Part shown: positions 38,213 to 47,962 of the stretch, piece by piece
Layout: each line of letters opens with the position of its first letter
Position numbering within the stretch: the first letter of the stretch is position 1
Origin: Hirudo medicinalis
Lineage: Eukaryota > Annelida > Clitellata > Hirudinida > Hirudinidae
Direction: 5' to 3'
Assembly: GCA_011800805.1 (NCBI GenBank)
Contig: MPNW01000082.1
Span: 38,443 to 102,442, forward strand
Length of the DNA: 64,000 bases
Notes under the pieces: model-generated
What the model saw: the letters and a program-made list of their open reading frames with translations, nothing else
What the model was told of the DNA's origin: nothing
The model's database searches: none
Program-made: the position numbers and the translations under genes

Positions 38213-40205
38213 TGGAGCAACTGTTTAAAAGAAAGTACATTATTCAAACTTTATTTATCTTGTTGATGCTAATATTGCTGGGTAATGTTTTTTATATGCA
38301 GTTAATAACCGATAAATATTTTCTGAATGCCAATAACAATGCGCTTCGCCGCACATACACCTACCCTGCCAGGGGTGTAATTGTTGATAGAAACAATAAA
38401 ATTTTGGTACAAAACCAACCTACTTACGATTTATTGGTTACCCCAAACGATGTAAAAGCTTTTGATACCCTTTCGTTTTGCCGAATTTTAAATATAAATA
38501 TGGCAGAATTTGACAAAAAGTTTCGCAAGGCAATTAATTATTCTCCTTATCAGCCTTCCATCTTTCAAAAACTGCTGTCTGTTGAAATGTATGCCACCTT
38601 GCAAGAACAGATGTATAATTTTTCGGGCTTTTTTGTACAAAAAAGAACCATAAGGTATTATCCCGACAGCATAGCGGCTCAGTTGTTAGGCTATATCCGT
38701 GAAGTTAACAACAACGATATTCAAAAAAGCGTTGGTTATTACAAACCGGGCGACTATATCGGGAAATCCGGCATCGAAAAAGAATACGAAAAAGAACTGC
38801 GAGGCCAAAAAGGCGTTACGCTAAAACTTTACGATGCGCACAATATGCCTCAAGGCAATTATGCCGACGGTAAAAAGGATTTGTTGGCAGTAGCCGGTAG
38901 TAATCTGGTAGCTACCATTGATAGCCGTATCCAAAAACTTGGCGAACAGCTTTTGGCCAACAAAATAGGCAGCCTGATAGCCATTGAACCTGCTACCGGA
39001 GAAATTTTGGCTTTTGTAAGCAGCCCGGGATATGACCCCAATAAAATGCTTGGAAAGGCCAGTAAAGACAACTATCCATTGTTAAGCGCCAACCCCTACC
39101 GGCCTTTAATAAGCAGGCCTTTGCAAGGCAAATATTCTCCCGGATCGGCTTTTAAACCGCTGAGCGCACTAATTGCCTTAAACGATGAGGTGATAGACCC
39201 GAATACCACTTTTTACTGCCCAGGCTATTATTGGGCAGGTAACCGTAAGTTTAGATGTGAACACATTGACGGCAACACCAACTTACGCAGAGGTATTGCA
39301 AGATCTTGCAATACCTATTTTTACAATCTTTTTGAAAAACAGATTACAAAAAACGGCTTAAAAAACCAAAAAGCCACCTACGAAAAATGGCAACAAAAAG
39401 TTAGAAAATTTGCTATAGGAGACACTTTAGGCATAGATCTCCCTTACGAAAAAGCCTATAAATTATTTAGACAAAAAGATTACGACCGGATTCACAACAA
39501 ATACTGGGGCTACACAACCATATTATCAGTTGGAATTGGACAAGGCGAAATTACCACCACACCGCTTCAAATGGCCAATATTATGGCCATTATTGCCAAC
39601 AGAGGATATTACATTAAACCACATGTAATTAAATCTATTGGCAACCAGCATCTGATTTAAACAAAAAATTTAAAAAAAAACACTATGTTGGTATAGACGC
39701 CAAATATTTTGAACCGGTAATAGACGGTTTGCAAGACGCTGTAAATACCCCTGCCGGTACCGCAATTGAATCTAGATTACCCAACATCATTATGTGTGGA
39801 AAAACCGGAACAGTACAAAACAACCGCGGCAAAAACCACTCGGTTTTTATAGGCTTTGCTCCCAGAGATAACCCTAAAATTGCTATTGCAGTTGTTGTAG
39901 AAAACGGCGGCTACGGAGGAGCTTATGCAGCGCCAATTGCAAGTTTTATCACAGAAAAATATTTAACAGGTTCGTTAAGCGACCGTTACATTAACGGAGC
40001 CTCCATTCAGCAGTATAAAGACGCTTATTTATTACCCAATATCAGCGATAAGCTCCTTAAAAAAAATACCCTGAATTCAGATTCAGCAAAATTAAAAACC
40101 GATGCTTTAAATAATAAACAAAAATCAATTAATACAAAACGGAAAATCGGCTTGCCAAACAAAATGGCTAATAAACCCAAGAAAAATGCAGCAACAAACC
40201 AATAG
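38212..40205 (+). CDS. mrdA: Penicillin-binding protein 2 (elongation transpeptidase; frameshifted)
   Basis: About 664 residues when joined. Membrane anchor at residues 10-28, then the pedestal domain with RRTYTYPARGVIVDRNNK and QLLGYIREVN. The transpeptidase domain has the nucleophile motif GSAFKPL (SxxK), SCN (RSCNTYFY) and KTG (MCGKTGTVQNNRG). The KTG part lies in another frame. A missing base near 39641-39648 (gcaacc where gcaaacc would read GKPASDLNKKF) explains this. Without KTG the enzyme would be dead, and rodA downstream is intact, so a sequence error is likely. The gene ends in a basic low-complexity tail and overlaps rodA by 20 bases. Confidence 0.92.
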
Positions 40206-41448
40206 ATTTTTTCTGAATGTAGACTGGGTTACCATACTTATTTATTTGGCTTTGTGTATAATAGGGTGGATAAATATTTATGCAGCCGTTTATAACCCCG
40301 AAAAAGCGGGTATTTTTCAGTTCTCTGCAATATATGGCAAGCAGTTGCTTTTTATCATTTCGGGTTTGGTATTGGGCTTTACTATACTTTTGTTCGATTC
40401 TAAATTTTTCAGCGTTTTTTCTCCCGTTATTTACGGAGTTACCATGTTTTTATTGGTATTGGTATTGGTTATTGGCCGTAAGGTAGGCGGCAATCAGGCA
40501 TGGATTTCCTTAGGCGTTTTCAGATTACAACCTTCTGAATTTGCAAAATTTGGAACCGCTTTGTTATTAGCCAAATACATCAGCTCTACCAATCCTAAAC
40601 TTAAAAGTTTTAAGCCTATATTAATTTCGTTTGTAATTATAGGCTTACCGATATTTTTAATCATGATGCAGCCTGATGCGGGTTCTGCCTTGGTTTTTCT
40701 GTCCTTTATGTTTCCTCTTTTTCGCGAAGGACTTCCAAGCTATTTGCTTTTGACTTTTTGGGGCATGGTATTGTTATTTGTCTTAAATCTTTTTCTAAAT
40801 CTCGAAATTCTTATTACTTCTATTATTATTATCGCCTTTTTATATGTATATCTTAGTAGAAAACCTCGTCAAATTATGGTTATCGTCTCTGTAATTGCCA
40901 TTTTAGCAATTGCTTACTTGTTTATTGCCAAAGCGCTTTTTACGCACGCTTTACAACCGCATCAACAAACGCGTATAGAGTTGATTTTAGGTTTAAAAAC
41001 AGATAATCGCGGTGCGGGATATAATGTGATCCAATCAAAAGTGGCCATCGGCTCCGGACAGCTTACCGGCCGAGGCTTTTTACAAGGCACCCAAACCAAA
41101 TTTGGCTATGTGCCCGAACAGAGTACCGATTTTATTTTTTCTACCATTGGCGAAGAATGGGGCTTTATGGGTTGCTTTGCGGTTATTTTTTTGTATGTAT
41201 TTTTATTGCTGCGTTTTATAAACATGGCAGAACGACAACGATCAACTTTTTCCAGAGTATATGGCTATTGCATTGCCTGCATCATTTTTTTTCACGTGTT
41301 CATCAACATCGGAATGGCCATCGGCATTATTCCTGTAATAGGTATTCCCTTGCCATTGATTAGTTACGGCGGATCCTCTTTATGGGGCTTTACTATTTTG
41401 ATATTTATTTTTCTAAAAATAGACTCAAACAGAACGGGCATTATATAA
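40186..41448 (+). CDS. rodA: Rod-shape-determining peptidoglycan polymerase RodA (SEDS family)
   Basis: 420 residues, about 10 membrane helices. SEDS glycosyltransferase working with PBP2. Family segments: GGNQAWISLGVFRLQPSEFA, MMQPDAGSALVF (catalytic Asp region), GRGFLQGTQTKFGYVPEQST, DFIFSTIGEEWGFMG, IGIPLPLISYGGSSLW. Complete. Last gene of the rod-shape group; a convergent gene follows. Confidence 0.95.
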   Translation: MQQQTNRFFLNVDWVTILIYLALCIIGWINIYAAVYNPEKAGIFQFSAIYGKQLLFIISGLVLGFTILLFDSKFFSVFSPVIYGVTMFLLVLVLVIGRKVGGNQAWISLGVFRLQPSEFAKFGTALLLAKYISSTNPKLKSFKPILISFVIIGLPIFLIMMQPDAGSALVFLSFMFPLFREGLPSYLLLTFWGMVLLFVLNLFLNLEILITSIIIIAFLYVYLSRKPRQIMVIVSVIAILAIAYLFIAKALFTHALQPHQQTRIELILGLKTDNRGAGYNVIQSKVAIGSGQLTGRGFLQGTQTKFGYVPEQSTDFIFSTIGEEWGFMGCFAVIFLYVFLLLRFINMAERQRSTFSRVYGYCIACIIFFHVFINIGMAIGIIPVIGIPLPLISYGGSSLWGFTILIFIFLKIDSNRTGII

Positions 41449-41524
41449 CCGGTATTACGCCATGGGTAAAATTTTTGGAGACAGATCATTGCCCACATGA
41501 TTTAGCAGCCTTTAAATACCCTCA

Positions 41525-42568
41525 TTACGTTTTAAACCGCTGGTTTAGTAACTTATAAAACTTATCTACAGTGGCCTGTTTATTGACCCAATTATTTTTA
41601 GCGGCGTAGTTTTTTTGGAAAAATGTATCTGCTGCTTCAAAATTCGGCAGTTTGTTGGCCAAATCAATTGCTTCGGCATAAGCCAAATTGTAACCATTAA
41701 ACAAATCTTTAATGTACAAAAGTTTGTCATTTAAACTGATGGCCTGCTTTAAATCTTTAATTGCCGTACTACTGCTCAGGTTAACGTTTGGCGCATTATT
41801 TTTGTTGGCATGCATATCGTTCAGGGTTGGTTTATTTGCTTTAATAACTTCCGATTTCTCTGATTCCGCTAGTTTATAATCGTCTGGTGTTCTGTTATTA
41901 TCGTTTTGTTTCGGCAAACTCATCAAAAATGGCTCTGGGCCTATTTCATCTTCTTCATAAACTAAAGGAATACTTGTTTGCTTTTCTCGAAGTTTTTGCT
42001 TTTGTTCTAAAATACGTTGCTTTTCTTCGATTAAAGATTTGTCGGACGCTTTATCTGTCGCTTTATTTTCTTCCGGATTAAATTTGTTAGAATCGGCCTC
42101 TTTATCTAAAACAAACTCAAATGTTGATGACGCTGATTCAAATTTAAACAACCCTTCCTCAACTGTTTCTTCATCAGTTTTTTTAATTACCGCTTTTTCT
42201 ACCATTTTCTCTTTTTCTACCATTTTCTCTTTGGCAGTTTCTTTATTTTCCTGAGTAGAAATTATGGCAGGTTTAGCTTGTATTATTTCTTCAACAACCG
42301 TTTTAGGCTTGGTATCTGGCTGGGGCGCTAAAGTTTCTGATTGTACCGTAGGCAATTTATTTGAAACCTGTTTAAATGCCTGACTTTCATTACGGGCATT
42401 TAATTTTTTAATAATCTGAATATGATCAGACAAGAAATACACATTTGCAAGAAACAGTTCTAATTCCAAGTCATTTATATCCGAAGGATTTTTCGACAAG
42501 AACTCATATTGGTCGCAAAGTTCATTTAAAATTGGACCTAATTTTTTAAAAAGGTTTTCTTGTTTCAT
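41525..42568 (-). CDS. Hypothetical protein with disordered charged centre
   Basis: 347 residues without signal or membrane segment. The N-terminal about 70 residues (LFKKLGPILNELCDQYEFLS) and C-terminal about 75 residues (LKQAISLNDKLLYIKDLFNG, YAEAIDLANKLPNF) look folded and helical. The middle about 200 residues are rich in K, E, T, S and P, with a short tandem KEKMVEKEKMVEK. The C-terminal part is of a kind conserved in Bacteroidota hypothetical proteins. No function known. Convergent with rodA, divergent from tdk. Confidence 0.75.
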   Translation of the reverse strand: MKQENLFKKLGPILNELCDQYEFLSKNPSDINDLELELFLANVYFLSDHIQIIKKLNARNESQAFKQVSNKLPTVQSETLAPQPDTKPKTVVEEIIQAKPAIISTQENKETAKEKMVEKEKMVEKAVIKKTDEETVEEGLFKFESASSTFEFVLDKEADSNKFNPEENKATDKASDKSLIEEKQRILEQKQKLREKQTSIPLVYEEDEIGPEPFLMSLPKQNDNNRTPDDYKLAESEKSEVIKANKPTLNDMHANKNNAPNVNLSSSTAIKDLKQAISLNDKLLYIKDLFNGYNLAYAEAIDLANKLPNFEAADTFFQKNYAAKNNWVNKQATVDKFYKLLNQRFKT

Positions 42569-42635
42569 TTTAGTGATAGACTAAAAATACAATATTTTAT
42601 GGTGTATCCTTTCCAAAATTAGTATAAAAATATAT

Positions 42636-42643
42636 TATATTTG
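42636..42643 (+). promoter_or_regulatory. Probable -7 box of tdk
   Basis: TATATTTG matches TAnnTTTG, 18 bases before the tdk ATG at 42662. Confidence 0.45.
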
Positions 42644-42661
42644 GCTAAAAACAATAATTAA

Positions 42662-43237
42662 ATGTTATTTGGCGAGCATAACTTTAGGCGAGGTGAATTT
42701 TGCGGCAGCATAGAAGTTATCTGCGGTTCTATGTTCTCCGGAAAAACCGAAGAGTTAATCAGGAGGTTAAAAAGAGCGCAAATTGCCAAGCTAAACGTTG
42801 AAATTTTTAAACCCAAAACCGATGTTCGCTATAATGAAAATGCCGTTGTATCTCACAATTTTAACACCATACCATCTACTCCGGTAGATAATTCTGCCGC
42901 CATATTGCTTTTGAGCTCAAACGCACAAGTGGTAGGCATAGACGAAGCCCAGTTTTTTGACGATAATCTTCCCGAGGTATGCAACAAACTGGCCGCTAAT
43001 GGTATAAGGGTAATTGTTGCGGGTTTAGACATGGATTTTTTAGGCAAACCTTTTGGCTCAATACCTGTTTTAATGGCCATTGCCGAACATGTAACCAAAG
43101 TAAATGCGGTATGCGTTAAATGCGGAAAACCCGCTGTTTATTCTTTTCGTACAGTTAGAAACGAAGCCACCATCCTTTTAGGAAAAATGGAAAGCTACGA
43201 ACCCAGATGCCGCATGTGTTATAACACCCGAGTATAA
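42662..43237 (+). CDS. tdk: Thymidine kinase
   Basis: 191 residues. Phosphorylates thymidine (salvage). Walker [16 protein letters not shown] (residues 22-36), Walker B with catalytic acid [19 protein letters not shown], and the structural zinc site CVKCGKPA...CRMC. The lasso loop [20 protein letters not shown] is intact. Typical type II TK length. Own promoter; isolated gene. After it, at about 43268-43300, the phrase aaaatttaactgct occurs twice in tandem. Confidence 0.96.
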   Translation: MLFGEHNFRRGEFCGSIEVICGSMFSGKTEELIRRLKRAQIAKLNVEIFKPKTDVRYNENAVVSHNFNTIPSTPVDNSAAILLLSSNAQVVGIDEAQFFDDNLPEVCNKLAANGIRVIVAGLDMDFLGKPFGSIPVLMAIAEHVTKVNAVCVKCGKPAVYSFRTVRNEATILLGKMESYEPRCRMCYNTRV

Positions 43238-43473
43238 TGCCTGTTGAAATCAACGGCCTGTTGCCCAAAATTTAACTGCTACAAAATTTAACTGCTATAA
43301 GAAATGTAGTCAGCTTAGCCATGGCTTTCGTCTGTTTTAAAAAATTGCACTTATTGGTTGAACTCAGCAAATAAAAGATATAACAAAGGCGATAAAAGCA
43401 TATACCACTTTTGTAGTTAATAAAACAATCACAGAAAGAAATTACCTCTTTTAAACTAACTATTTTTTATATA

Positions 43474-43505
43474 TTTGGAATAATTATAAATAAAACTCAT
43501 ATTTG
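43474..43505 (+). promoter_or_regulatory. Probable promoter of the 43522 gene
   Basis: TTTG (43474-43477), 20-base spacer, CATATTTG (43498-43505, one mismatch), 16 bases before the ATG. Confidence 0.45.
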
Positions 43506-43521
43506 TAGTATTAAAAATAAT

Positions 43522-43887
43522 ATGCAAGCAGAATTTATATCTTCACATGTTCGTTTCAATCAAGTTTTCAGCACTGATGGCGGTGCTGTTTTTCAATCCG
43601 ATTTGGAAAATTGCTGGTATATTGATTTTGCGGGTAAATTAGCCAAATTCGATTATCTAAATTTGTTGCGGCTTAAAAAAAGCATTTACAAAATAGATAT
43701 AGAAAACCTTTTATTAGACAGCAGCAAATCGCCCGATTTAGAAATCATCTTCATTTGCGCATGCGCTCACTGTTATGTATTATCGCTTTTACAAATTATA
43801 AAATTGAAAGAACTCTTACAAGGTACTTTCGTAATGTTAGAACTTAACCAAATTATAAACGATAGGTTATATCGCATTATTTCTTAA
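43522..43887 (+). CDS. Small conserved hypothetical protein
   Basis: 121 residues, cytoplasmic by appearance. Begins MQAEFISSHVRFNQVFSTDG and contains GGAVFQSDLENCWYIDFAGK, a region KFDYLNLLRLKKSIYKIDIE, and a hydrophobic, Cys/His-containing stretch FICACAHCYVLSLLQIIKLK. No motif with a known role. Its good promoter, the clear frame and the next gene being ferritin suggest a real gene, possibly of metal-related function; that last point is speculation. Confidence 0.65.
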   Translation: MQAEFISSHVRFNQVFSTDGGAVFQSDLENCWYIDFAGKLAKFDYLNLLRLKKSIYKIDIENLLLDSSKSPDLEIIFICACAHCYVLSLLQIIKLKELLQGTFVMLELNQIINDRLYRIIS

Positions 43888-43947
43888 AAACGAGATTTAG
43901 ACTCTTTCCATATTGTCTTTTTATTCTTTACCTCTGCTCATTAACTT

Positions 43948-43955
43948 TAAATTTG
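43948..43955 (+). promoter_or_regulatory. Probable -7 box of the ferritin gene
   Basis: TAAATTTG matches TAnnTTTG, 30 bases before the ATG at 43986. No clear -33 TTTG. Confidence 0.4.
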
Positions 43956-43985
43956 TGGTATTATCATTTATTCAGATAAAAGACT

Positions 43986-44516
43986 ATGAAAGACATAATG
44001 CGTACCAAAAGCTTGTTATCGGCAGATATTGAAGCTGTAATTAATCAACAAGTAAAAAAAGAAGCCCATTCAGCAGCCTTGTATTTATCCATGGCTTCAT
44101 GGTGTAACCAAAATGGTTATGATTATTCGGCCAATTATTTTTTTAAACAAGCCGAAGAAGAAAGAGGTCATCAATTGAAATTTTTTAAATATATTTTGGA
44201 TATGGGAGGCAATGCTGTTTCGCCTGAAACTACCAACGTTAAAGCAAATTTCAATTCTTTTCGTGAAGTTTTTGAAGAGGCATTGGAACAGGAAATTGCA
44301 GTTACCCAATCCATCAAAAACATTGCTGCCAAATGCCATAAAGAGCAGGATTATGTAACCTTGGAATTTTTAAATTGGTTTTTTAAAGAGCAACGGGAAG
44401 AAGAATACAAAGCTCGCAGAGCAGTAGAATTATTTGATATTATAGGCGAAGAAGGTATTGGTAGGTGGCAAATAGATAAGCATGTTGGTGAAATTAAATA
44501 CAACAGCCAAGATTAA
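43986..44516 (+). CDS. ftnA: Ferritin (non-haem)
   Basis: 176 residues. Oxidises Fe(II) and stores iron in a 24-mer cage. Four-helix-bundle ferroxidase residues are present: KKEAHSAALYLSMASWC (first Glu), QAEEERGHQLKFF (E-x-x-H), EVFEEALEQEIAVTQSI, and EFLNWFFKEQREEEY. The start could be the first ATG or the inner MRTKSLL; both are in frame. Ends with a strong terminator. Confidence 0.95.
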   Translation: MKDIMRTKSLLSADIEAVINQQVKKEAHSAALYLSMASWCNQNGYDYSANYFFKQAEEERGHQLKFFKYILDMGGNAVSPETTNVKANFNSFREVFEEALEQEIAVTQSIKNIAAKCHKEQDYVTLEFLNWFFKEQREEEYKARRAVELFDIIGEEGIGRWQIDKHVGEIKYNSQD

Positions 44517-44540
44517 GTAATATTTATTTAAAGTTTTTAC

Positions 44541-44580
44541 AGGCATGTATTATTTATTTAATACATGCCTTTTTGTTTTT
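44541..44580 (+). terminator. Rho-independent terminator of the ferritin gene
   Basis: aggcatgtatt pairs with aatacatgcct (11-bp stem, 8-base loop), followed by ttttgttttt. It begins 24 bases after the ferritin stop. Confidence 0.85.
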
Positions 44581-44603
44581 TATATTTGTCTGATTTTATT
44601 GCC

Positions 44604-44714
44604 ATGTCAAAAATAGACAAAAAGAAAAAAGACAAAAAAAAGCTGAAACTGAAAAAAAAATGTTGTGAGAAATACTTACATAAAAAGCATTGCAAAAATT
44701 GCCCTATGCGGTAA
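44604..44714 (+). CDS. 36-residue lysine- and cysteine-rich peptide
   Basis: ATG at 44604, TAA at 44712-44714. After a lysine-rich stretch (MSKIDKKKKDKKKLKLKKK) come CCEKYLHKKHCKNCPMR: four Cys in the pattern CC-x8-C-x2-C plus two His, a possible small metal site. Very short Cys-rich basic peptides with this C-terminal pattern occur in Bacteroidota, and the motif is too ordered for random poly-A sequence. It lies immediately after the ferritin terminator, in the same direction. Function unknown. Confidence 0.5.
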   Translation: MSKIDKKKKDKKKLKLKKKCCEKYLHKKHCKNCPMR

Positions 44715-44761
44715 ATAAAAGCTGTTTTTATAATTTAGAAGATAAACGGGTTGTTTTTTTG

Positions 44762-47401
44762 TTATTTGATAAAAGCCTTTGCTTTCTCTAAAACAGTTTT
44801 TAATCCTTCGGCATTTTTACCTCCTGCGGTTGCATAAAAAGATTGCCCCCCCCCTCCTCCTTGAATTTCTTTTCCGAGTTCTCTCACTATTTTTGATGCA
44901 TTCAATACATCGTTAACTTTATTTTCAGCAATCATAACTGTGATTCCGGGTTTATCTTCGATTAGGGTTGTAAACACCAAAAATAAATTAGGAACAATGG
45001 CTTTAATTTCAAAAGCAAGATTTTTAACTGCATCAGCATTAGGCAAATCGATATGTGCGCCAATAAAATTTATGCCGTTAATATTTTCAACTTTGGCGGC
45101 AATGTTATTTTTCATATCCCCGGCTTTTTCCAAAATTGATTTTTCTATCTCTTTTTTAAGTTTGGAATTTTCTTCAATCAGATTTTGAATGGCAGCGTTC
45201 AGATTTCGGTTTCCTTTAAACAGCGTTTTAATTTGGTTAAGTTCTTGGGTTTGTTTAACTATCAATTCTTCAGCTTTAACGGCCGTAACTGCTTCGATAC
45301 GGCGTACCCCGGATGCAACAGCGCTTTCGGCAACAATTTTAAAATAGCCAATTTGCCCCGTAGCTTTTACGTGCGTACCTCCGCAAAGTTCTTTAGAAAA
45401 ATGGTCGTCAAAAGTAATAACCCGAACAAAATCGCCATACTTTTCGCCAAACAAGGCTGTTACGCCTGAGCTAACGGCAAGGTTATATGGCATATTTCTT
45501 TGTTCTTTTAAAGCAATATTTTCTCTGATTTTTTGATTTACTGTTTTCTCAATTTTCACCAAATCCTCATCGCTGATTTTAGCAAGATGAGAAAAATCAA
45601 ACCGCAAATAATCCGGATTTACCAAACTGCCTTTTTGTTGAACATGATTGCCTAAAACCTGCTTTAAAGCGGCATGCAACAAGTGGGTGGCAGAATGATT
45701 ATCTGCTATAAGTTCTCGTCTTTTTTTATCAATTACCGCCCAAATTTTACCTTCTAAATTGCTTGGAAGCTTATCGGTAAAGTGTACGATAAGGTTGTTT
45801 TCTTTTTTTGTATCGGTTATATCAATCCAAAACTTGCGGTTGTTATCTTCTAAACGACCAACATCGCCTACTTGGCCGCCACTTTCAGCATAAAAAGGGG
45901 TATGTTTTAATACCAATTGATATTGCTCTTTTTCTATTGTCCTGATTTTTCGGTATTTTAATATTTCTGTTTCAATTTCATCAACATCATAACCCACAAA
46001 CTCAGTTTGCTCGCCTTCATTTATCACTACCCAGTCTTCCATATCAATAGTTGTGGCCGCTCTAGAACGGTTTTTTTGCTCTTTTAAAGCCTGATTAAAA
46101 CCATCCATATCTACCGAAAAACCTTTTTCCCGAGCCATTAAATCTGTTAAATCTATAGGAAACCCAAAAGTATCGTAAAGTTCAAAAGCAAAATCTCCGG
46201 CAATAATACCTTTTTTAGGTCGGTATTTTTCAAAACGTTGAATCCCCGTTTCCAAAGTTCTCAAAAAAGAAAGTTCTTCTTCTAAAATAACTTTCTGTAC
46301 AAAGTCTTTTTGCTGATATAATTCATTAAAAACGTCTTTAAATTGGTTTGCCAAAATCGGCGTCAATTCATTTAAGAAAGGTTCTTTCAACCCTAAAAAG
46401 GTATAACCATAACGTACTGCTCTACGTAAAATACGGCGAACAACATAACCGGCTTTGTTGTTTGACGGCAATTGGCCGTCAGCAATTATAAAAGAAATAG
46501 CTCTGATATGATCGGCCATTACACGCATGGCGATATCTGTTAAACTACCCAAATCTTCGCTTGTTGCAGAAACCTGGCCAACATACAATATACCGCATTT
46601 ATCGGAAATGTATTGAATAAGCGGTTGAAAAATGTCGGTATCATAGTTAGAAGTTTTACCCTGCAACACGCGTACCAAACGTTCAAAGCCTAGGCCGGTA
46701 TCTACATGTTTAGCCGGCAAAGGTTGTAAAACGCCGTTTTTTAATCGGTTAAACTGGATAAATACATTATTCCAAATTTCAATAACCTGAGGATGGTCTG
46801 CGTTAACCAAATCTTTACCATTTACTGCATTTCGATCGGCATCAGAACGACAATCAACGTGTATTTCTGAACAAGGGCCGCAAGGGCCTGCCTCTCCCAT
46901 TTCCCAAAAATTATCTTTTTTATTACCTAAGATAATGCGGTCTTCGGGTACAAATTGTTTCCAAATGTTATAAGCTTCGTTGTCTTGCGGTAATCCTTCG
47001 CTTTCATCGCCCTTAAAAACAGATACATAAAGTCTGTCTTTTGGTATGCGATAAACCTCCGTCAGTAATTCCCAACTCCAAGCCAAAGCCTCTTTTTTAA
47101 AATAATCGCCAAAGCTCCAATTGCCCAACATCTCAAACATGGTGTGGTGATAAGTATCAATACCTACCTCTTCTAAATCGTTATGCTTACCCGATACGCG
47201 CAAACAACGCTGAGTATCAACTACTCTAGGATATTTAATGGCTGTTTCTCCCAAAAACAAATCTTTAAACTGATTCATCCCCGCATTGGTAAACATTAGA
47301 GTTGGATCGTTTTTTACTACAATTGGAGCCGATGATACTATCTGGTGTTGTTTGTTTTTAAAAAAATTTAAAAAGGTTTGTCTTATTTCTTTTGCGGTCA
47401 T
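44762..47401 (-). CDS. alaS: Alanyl-tRNA synthetase
   Basis: 879 residues. Charges tRNA-Ala and clears mischarged tRNA. Class II catalytic domain: SAPIVVKNDPTLMFTNAGMN, YHHTMFEMLGNWSFGDYFKK, GEAGPCGPCSEIHVD, DTGLGFERL. Editing domain: HSATHLLHAALKQVLGNHVQ and the zinc motif ELCGGTHVKATGQIG. C-Ala domain with coiled coil and the glycine-rich GKEIQGGGGGQSFYATAGG. Complete. Divergent from the MerR gene. Confidence 0.97.
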   Translation of the reverse strand: MTAKEIRQTFLNFFKNKQHQIVSSAPIVVKNDPTLMFTNAGMNQFKDLFLGETAIKYPRVVDTQRCLRVSGKHNDLEEVGIDTYHHTMFEMLGNWSFGDYFKKEALAWSWELLTEVYRIPKDRLYVSVFKGDESEGLPQDNEAYNIWKQFVPEDRIILGNKKDNFWEMGEAGPCGPCSEIHVDCRSDADRNAVNGKDLVNADHPQVIEIWNNVFIQFNRLKNGVLQPLPAKHVDTGLGFERLVRVLQGKTSNYDTDIFQPLIQYISDKCGILYVGQVSATSEDLGSLTDIAMRVMADHIRAISFIIADGQLPSNNKAGYVVRRILRRAVRYGYTFLGLKEPFLNELTPILANQFKDVFNELYQQKDFVQKVILEEELSFLRTLETGIQRFEKYRPKKGIIAGDFAFELYDTFGFPIDLTDLMAREKGFSVDMDGFNQALKEQKNRSRAATTIDMEDWVVINEGEQTEFVGYDVDEIETEILKYRKIRTIEKEQYQLVLKHTPFYAESGGQVGDVGRLEDNNRKFWIDITDTKKENNLIVHFTDKLPSNLEGKIWAVIDKKRRELIADNHSATHLLHAALKQVLGNHVQQKGSLVNPDYLRFDFSHLAKISDEDLVKIEKTVNQKIRENIALKEQRNMPYNLAVSSGVTALFGEKYGDFVRVITFDDHFSKELCGGTHVKATGQIGYFKIVAESAVASGVRRIEAVTAVKAEELIVKQTQELNQIKTLFKGNRNLNAAIQNLIEENSKLKKEIEKSILEKAGDMKNNIAAKVENINGINFIGAHIDLPNADAVKNLAFEIKAIVPNLFLVFTTLIEDKPGITVMIAENKVNDVLNASKIVRELGKEIQGGGGGQSFYATAGGKNAEGLKTVLEKAKAFIK

Positions 47402-47424
47402 TATTAAAAGGAATTTTCAGACAG

Positions 47425-47432
47425 CAAAATTA
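47425..47432 (-). promoter_or_regulatory. Probable -7 box of alaS
   Basis: Minus strand TAATTTTG matches TAnnTTTG, 23 bases before the alaS ATG. Confidence 0.4.
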
Positions 47433-47519
47433 AAATTTTATTGCGTTATTTTATTAAAATAGATTTACATTTGACACTTCAGGTAAAACCTATAATAAAC
47501 TCATAATCAAATATAAAAC

Positions 47520-47855
47520 ATGCCTTATAAAGAACGAAATTTCAACAAAATGTATTATGCCATAGGCGAAGTGGCCGAAATGTTTGGCGTAAATGCATCG
47601 CAAATCAGATTCTACGAAAAAGAATTCGATATTCTTCAGCCTAAAAAAAATAAAAAAGGTAACAGGTTATTTACCAAAGAAGATATTGAGAACCTGAAGA
47701 TTATTTTTCATTTGGTTGATGAAAAAGGTTTTACCTTAAAAGGCGCTAAAGATCATTTAAAAAAAAACGGAATAGAAATAAAAGAAAATCGGAAAGTTAT
47801 AGAATCATTAGAACGGCTTAAAGACTTTTTATTAAAACTTAATGAGCAGATTTAG
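47520..47855 (+). CDS. MerR-family transcriptional regulator
   Basis: 111 residues. DNA-binding winged helix YYAIGEVAEMFGVNASQIRF followed by YEKEFDILQPKKNKKGNRLF and the helix KEDIENLKIIFHLVDEKGFT, then a short dimerisation helix (NRKVIESLERLKDFLLKLNE). No metal-binding cysteines at the C-terminus, so not a classical metal sensor. The short form is usual in Bacteroidota. The target is unknown. Confidence 0.92.
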   Translation: MPYKERNFNKMYYAIGEVAEMFGVNASQIRFYEKEFDILQPKKNKKGNRLFTKEDIENLKIIFHLVDEKGFTLKGAKDHLKKNGIEIKENRKVIESLERLKDFLLKLNEQI

Positions 47856-47962
47856 CGCACCTTGTCATTTCTGAAAGAAAAAAGTTTAATTATAAGGGAT
47901 TTATGGAACTTGGTAAAAATAAGTATTTTTCTTTCAACATTGATTTATAAATCTCTTTTTAA

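Noticed and set aside
42039..42254. Ser/Thr-rich plus-strand frame
   Set aside because: Antisense shadow of the lysine/glutamate-rich linker of the minus-strand gene.
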